From: Congeria kusceri
Taxonomy: Eukaryota > Mollusca > Bivalvia > Myida > Dreissenidae
Reading direction: 5' to 3'
NCBI GenBank assembly: GCA_027627225.1
Contig: CM051036.1
Span: 35,486,426 to 35,550,425, forward strand
Length of the DNA: 64,000 bases
A model generated the notes under the pieces. That model saw only the letters and a program-made list of their open reading frames with translations. It did no database searches and was not told the DNA's origin. Numbering within the stretch: position 1 is the first letter of the stretch; each line of letters begins with the position of its first letter. Below, piece after piece: positions 59,657 to 64,000 of the stretch. Both the position numbers and the translations under genes were made by a program.

Positions 59657-61219
59657 AGCTGACCTGAGCACAAAGTGCTCATGGCGAGCTTTTGTGATCG
59701 CCCGTTGTCCGTCGTCCGTGTGTCCGTGCGTCCGTCGTCAACTTTTTATTCAAACAATATGTCCTCCTAAACCACTTGGTAGATTTTCACCAAACTTCAC
59801 AGGAATGATCATTGTATGACCCTCTTTCAAAGTTGTTCAAATCATTACGGTCCATTGCATATGTAGGTGACCAGAGCTAAAAATAGATTTAAAAAGTGTA
59901 AACTTGAAATTTTTTCCCTGAAACCGCAGGGCCCAGGGGTTTCATGTTTGGTATGTGACATCCTATCGTGGTCCTCTACAAAGATTGTTCAAATTATGCC
60001 CCTGGGGTCAAAACGGGCCACGCCCGAGGGTCACATGGTTTATATAGAATATATAGCAAAATGACTTTAAAAAATCTTCTCCTGTGAAACCACTAGGCCC
60101 AGAGGTTTCATATTTGGTATGTAACGTCCTATAGTGGTCTTCTACAAAGATTGTTCAAATTATGCCCCTGGGGTCAGAACGAGCCACGCCCCGGGGGTCA
60201 CGTGGTTTATATAGAATATATAGCAAAATGACTGAAAAATCTTCTCCTCTGAAACCACAAGGCCCAGAGGTTTCATATTTGGTATGTAACATCCTATAGT
60301 GGTCCTCTACAAAGATTGTTCAAATTATGCCCCTGGGGACAAAACTGGCCATGCCCTGGAGGTCACATGGTTTATAAAAACTTAAATAACAAAATGTCTT
60401 TAAAAGGTGTCTACTCTGAAACCAAAAGGCCCAGGGGTTTCATATTTGGTATGTAACATCCTATAGTGGTCCTCTACAAATGTTTCAATTTATGCCCCTG
60501 GGGTCAAAACTTGTCACGCCCCAGGGGTCACATGGTTTATATAAACTTGAATAGCAAAATGTCTTTAAAAATTTTCTCCTCAGAAACCGCAAGGCCCAGA
60601 GGTTTCATATTTGGTATGTAACATCCTATAGTGGTCCTCTACAAAGATTGTTCAAGTTATGTCCCATGGATCAAAATGACCACATCCCAGGGGTCACATG
60701 GTTTTATTCAGACTTGAACCGCAAAAACACTTTGAATTTCTTCTCCTCTGAAACCGCAACACCTAGAGGTTTCATATTTGGTATGTAACATTGTATGGTG
60801 GTCCTCTACAAATATTGTTCAAATTATGCCACTGGGGTCAAAACTGGTCATGCCCAGAGGGTCGCATGGTTTATATAGACTTAGATTGCAAAACGACTTT
60901 TAAAATCTTCTCCTCTGAAACGGCAAGGCCCACAGCTTTTCTGTATGTGGTACGTAACATTGCATAGTGGTCCTCTCCAAAGATTGTTCAAATGATGCCC
61001 CTGGGGTCAAATCTGGCCACACTCCGAGGGGTCACATGGTTGATATAGGCTTAAATAGCAAAATGACTTTAAAAATCTTTACCTGAAACTGCATGGCCCA
61101 GAGGTATGTTCAAGATTGTTCAAATTATGCCCCTGGGATAAAAATAAGCCATGCCTCAGGGATGCAAATTCCTATTGGTTTACAAGGTTTCAGGTGAGCG
61201 TCCTCAGGGCCCTCTTGTT
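59657..61219 (+). mobile_element. AGCTCACC-type element with ~166-bp core, nested
   Basis: Inserted after a run of seven T. The head is AGCTGACCTGAGCACAAAGT then GCTCATGGCGAGCT and GTGATCGCCCGTTGTCCGTC. About seven monomers follow. The tail is CAGGTGAGCGTCCTCAGGGC then CCTCTTGTT. Confidence 0.75.
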
Positions 61220-61521
61220 ATTAAAAAAAGTTGGACTTTGTGCACCTTAGAAGTTTCATGTTTTATATAATGTAGACCAAACTTGCACAGCTTGTGTATA
61301 ATCATGTAAGAACTCAGAATATGTTTAAAAAAAATGCCCATAATGTGCACAAATGTCAGAGTTATAGCCTTTTTGTTATAGGAAAAAAAATAAAAAAATG
61401 GACTATGTGCAGGATAGAGACTTCATTTTTCACCCAGTCTCGACTAAAAACGCACAATTTGTGTATAACCCTGATCAGGAATATGTTTGACAGTGGCCCA
61501 GAGACTTTTGTTCGTTTGGAT

Positions 61522-61791
61522 TTTTTCGCCGTATTTAACAGAATTTCAGTCATATAACGGCGGTCAGTTAACCTACTCACACTTTTCCTGGGTAAGCTGG
61601 TTTACCAGTACTGAGTGCACATACTTATGCCAGTAACTGACAACTGCCGTACTTGAATCAGAGGTAGGGGGAGAATGGCCGTAGAAATAATTTCATGACC
61701 AATCCCCTAAAAAGTTATGTGGCCGGGCTGGGAATCGAACCCGCGATCCTCGGATTTGTAGTCCAGCGCTCTACCAACTGAGCTAGCCTAG
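61522..61791 (-). mobile_element. Full-length tRNA-derived SINE (minus strand)
   Basis: On the minus strand, TAGCTCAGTTGGTAGAGCGC (A box) and GGGTTCGATTCCCAGCCCGG (B box) form a tRNA-like head with loop CTACAAA, but the acceptor stem does not pair. The body follows (TCTCCCCCTACCTCTGATTC, AAGTACGGCAGTTGTCAGTT) and the tail is GGTTAACTGACCGCCGTTAT. From memory this matches a SINE family widespread in molluscs (RUDI or MetaSINE type; exact name not checked). Confidence 0.8.
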
Positions 61792-62117
61792 AAAGGAGGC
61801 TAAGCACCTTAATTAATGGCCAATTACCATGGAAAAAAAAAAAACAACAAGGCATGTCCTTATTGATTTCTAAATGAATACTTCATTTTGTACACAATTT
61901 ATCCAAACTTTCTTTGCTTGTGGGCGGCCATGAGTTGTTTTTGTAATGCCGAATTGACCGTGAACCGGTATCTATCCAGCATGCCCAATTTCAAGGCATT
62001 TGTTGGCATAATAGAGATTCGAGAGAATTCCGCTGACAACGCATAAGGCATTTGTGTGTGCCTAGCATTGGTTATTTACCAATATACCAGGACATTTGCC
62101 ACACGGTGCCGACTGAT
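61792..62117. other. Spacer before the 55-bp minisatellite
   Basis: Contains an A12 run near 61833-61846. No gene recognised. Confidence 0.5.
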
Positions 62118-62965
62118 TCAACCGGACATGCGTCTGTATTGCACCTGTCGATTGCCAGGTGAACAGCAGAAGTAGGCCGGACATGCATCTGTATTGCATT
62201 TTTGATTGCCAGATGAACAGCAGAAGTAGGCTGGACATGCGTCTGGATTGCACCTGTCAATTGCCAGGTGAACAGCAGAAGTAGGCCGGACATGCGTCTG
62301 GATTGCACCTGTTGATTGCCAGGTGAACAGCAGAAGTAGGCCGGACATGCGTCTGGATTACATCTGTCGATTGCCAGGTGAACAGCAGAAGTAGGCCGTA
62401 CATTCATCTGGATTGCACCTGTAGATTGCCAGGTGAACAGCAGAAGTAGGCTGGACATGCATCTGTATTGCACCTGTTGATTGCCAGGTGAACAGCAGAA
62501 GTAGGCTGGACATGCATCTGTATTGCATCTGTTGATTGCCAGGTGAACAGCAGAAGTAGGCTGGACGTGCATCTGTATTACACCTATCGATTGCCATGTG
62601 AACAGCAGAAGTAGGACGGAAATGCATCTGTATTGCACCTGTCGATTGCCAGGTGAACAGCAGAAGTAGGCAGGACATGCATCTGTATTGCATCTGTTGA
62701 TTGCCAGGTGAACAGCAGAAGTAGGCTGCACATGCATCTGTATTACACCTATCGATTGCCAGATGAACAGCAGAAGTAGGCTGGGCATGCATCTGGATTG
62801 CACCTGTTGATTGCCAGGTGAACAGCAGAAGTAGGCCGGACATGCATCTGTATTGCATCTGTTGATTGCCAGGTGAACAGCAGAAGTAGGCTGGACATGC
62901 GTCTGGATTGCACCTGTAGATTGCCAGGTGAACAGCAGAAGTAGGCCGGACATGCATCTGTATTG
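62118..62965. repeat. 55-bp minisatellite, ~15 units
   Basis: The unit contains GGCCGGACATGCGTCTGGAT, TGCACCTGT, GATTGCCAGGTGAACAGCAG and AAGTA, 55 bp in all. Because 55 is one more than a multiple of three, each unit is read in a new frame. No frame of the minus strand has stops, which yields a 318-codon open frame (62072-63028) and two others. They have no start context or splice sites and are treated as artefacts. Just downstream, GGGCCACAATGGCCC followed by TCTTGCTT (63058-63080) resembles the tails of the tandem-core elements. Confidence 0.88.
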
Positions 62966-63084
62966 CGCCTGCCTGGTCAATGACAGAAGTAACGAGGCTG
63001 AAGAGTGTAAATTTGTAAGCGATGACATTTAGATGCCAGTGGTCAGGGGAGCCTTTTGGGCCACAATGGCCCTCTTGCTTTTTA

Positions 63085-64000
63085 ATTTGGGTGGGTGGGC
63101 GTTAATTATTAGGGTGGTGGCATTAAATAGAATGTATATGGTGTGCATTTAAGGTCTCCTCGTCTGTTGTGAAACAAAGTTTTTGTTTAGTTTCCTCTCT
63201 ATCTGTTCCTGTCTATTATTGTAGGGTTAATACTCAGTCTAGACATTGTTATTATTAAACATTGGTTGAAATCAAGTAGGTGCTTACTGACTGTCCTACA
63301 AAACTATCATTCATTGCTTTTAGTCTAATGTATGAGAGTTTAATCAGGATGTTACAATAAGTTACAAATTTAAAGCTACCCAGAAGGTGGATGCGGCCAA
63401 ATTCAGACTACAAAATTAGTGCATGGTTACATTACTTTGGTTTGTTGGATACTGATTATTGTAATTCTGGTTTGTTGGACTGTTATTTTAAAAACACTGA
63501 TCCTCCAAGTAACACTGTTCATAAACACTAGCTTTATTTGCATGCCAAATATTGTGATAACATAGCTTAAATCCGACTATTTATTGTTCATATTCGGCGC
63601 AGTGCAAGATATTCTACATACAACAAGAGGAACTTCCGCTAGATTCATAGTTTCGGTAGTTTTAAAAATGTAAACAATAAACCAAATGTCAAACCATTAA
63701 ATTCTGTTTATTGTATTGAAATGTTTATAAGCTTTTTGCTCATAATGTCTTATTTAATGTGTTCGTTACCGCTTGATTAAACTTTAAATGTTTATGTGGG
63801 TAGCTAAAATTGTTAGTGCCTTTAATGGCCGTAAATGAAAGTAATTCATAATGGTCCATGTTGCAAAAATATGCAGAGCTTTCATTGGTATAAGGAAAAC
63901 TATTGTATCAAATTATGAAGCCGTGGCAAGTCAATATTTGCATGTTTGTCCTATTTCTTGTGACACAATGCAGTCCAGGATAGTCCATGAAAATTCTTGA
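63085..64000. other. Window end, nothing recognised
   Basis: AT-rich DNA without a recognisable repeat or exon. If LRRCC1 continues, this is still intron. Confidence 0.45.

Larger units (their letters stand above)
56913..61521 (+). mobile_element. Older AGCTCACC-type element, split by two younger ones
   Basis: The head AGCTCACCTGAGCATGAAGT at 56913 leads into a body with ACCAAACTTG, GTGTATGACCATAAAGTCTC and GGGCCAGAT(C/T)GGAC units. This body is interrupted at 57172-59181 and again at 59657-61219 by complete elements of a related type. It resumes at 59182-59656 and 61220-61521 with the same kind of unit (AACTTGCACAG, GTGTATAA(T/C)C). An internal duplication of GAGCTATTGGTATAGGGGG is at 56939-57000. 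Confidence 0.62.

Noticed and set aside
61720..61791. Functional tRNA gene on the minus strand
   Set aside because: Good A and B boxes but no acceptor pairing, and it continues into a known type of SINE body.
62072..63028. 318-codon minus-strand ORF as a repeat-protein gene
   Set aside because: It is fully explained by a stop-free 55-bp minisatellite rotating through frames. No splice sites, start context or non-repeat domain.

Overview
The window reads as a gene-poor, repeat-rich stretch of nuclear DNA from a bivalve mollusc. The host call rests on three repeat types. Two are palindromic miniature elements with the GTCGTGGGAAAACC terminus, and AGCTCACCTGAG / AGCTCGACTATTC elements with ~165-bp tandem cores. 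The third is a tRNA-derived SINE of the kind common in molluscs. From memory this repertoire fits a heterodont bivalve, most likely Dreissena (Mya is an alternative). That species guess is inference and was not checked against a database.

One host gene is clearly present on the + strand: the 5' part of an LRRCC1 (CLERC) orthologue, a centrosomal leucine-rich-repeat and coiled-coil protein. Six exons can be placed (7207-7493, 16588-16805, 18087-18188, 19428-19486, 24344-24505, 42786-42887). They have GT/AG borders and keep one frame for 310 codons. They encode an SDS22-like LRR block, its cap, a linker and the start of a coiled coil. The introns are long (9.1 kb and 18.3 kb for the largest) and consist mostly of mobile DNA. 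The 3' exons were not found and probably lie beyond the window.

Layout. 1-7206: upstream AT-rich DNA with a 1.2-kb terminal-inverted-repeat (TIR) element. 7.5-16.6 kb (intron 1): LINE fragment, palindromic MITEs, tandem-core elements. 16.6-24.5 kb: exons 2-5 with SINEs and MITEs. 24.5-42.8 kb (intron 5): tandem-core elements and a nested stack. In that stack a ~2.1-kb TIR transposon with a 6-bp target duplication is interrupted by a 7.74-kb Tx1/L1-like LINE with a 14-bp target duplication. The LINE's ORF2 is in turn broken by a 32-bp minisatellite and a 442-bp TA-flanked MITE. 43-47 kb: more tandem-core elements and a 1.29-kb hAT-like non-autonomous element carrying a tRNA-like sequence. 48.8-53.3 kb: a duplicated repeat pair. 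54.2-54.9 kb: a decayed MADF-domain gene. 55.1-56.1 kb: a 28-bp minisatellite. 56.9-61.8 kb: elements nested inside an older element, plus a SINE. 62.1-63.0 kb: a 55-bp minisatellite.

The most interesting pattern is that several unrelated-looking families share one architecture. They insert after a T-run, start with AGCT (or ATGCCCC), carry a tandem core of 165-168 bp, and end in a small hairpin followed by CTCTTGTT. This looks like a radiation of non-autonomous Helentron/pearl-type elements. Nothing resembling a bacterial operon, CRISPR array or intact virus was seen.
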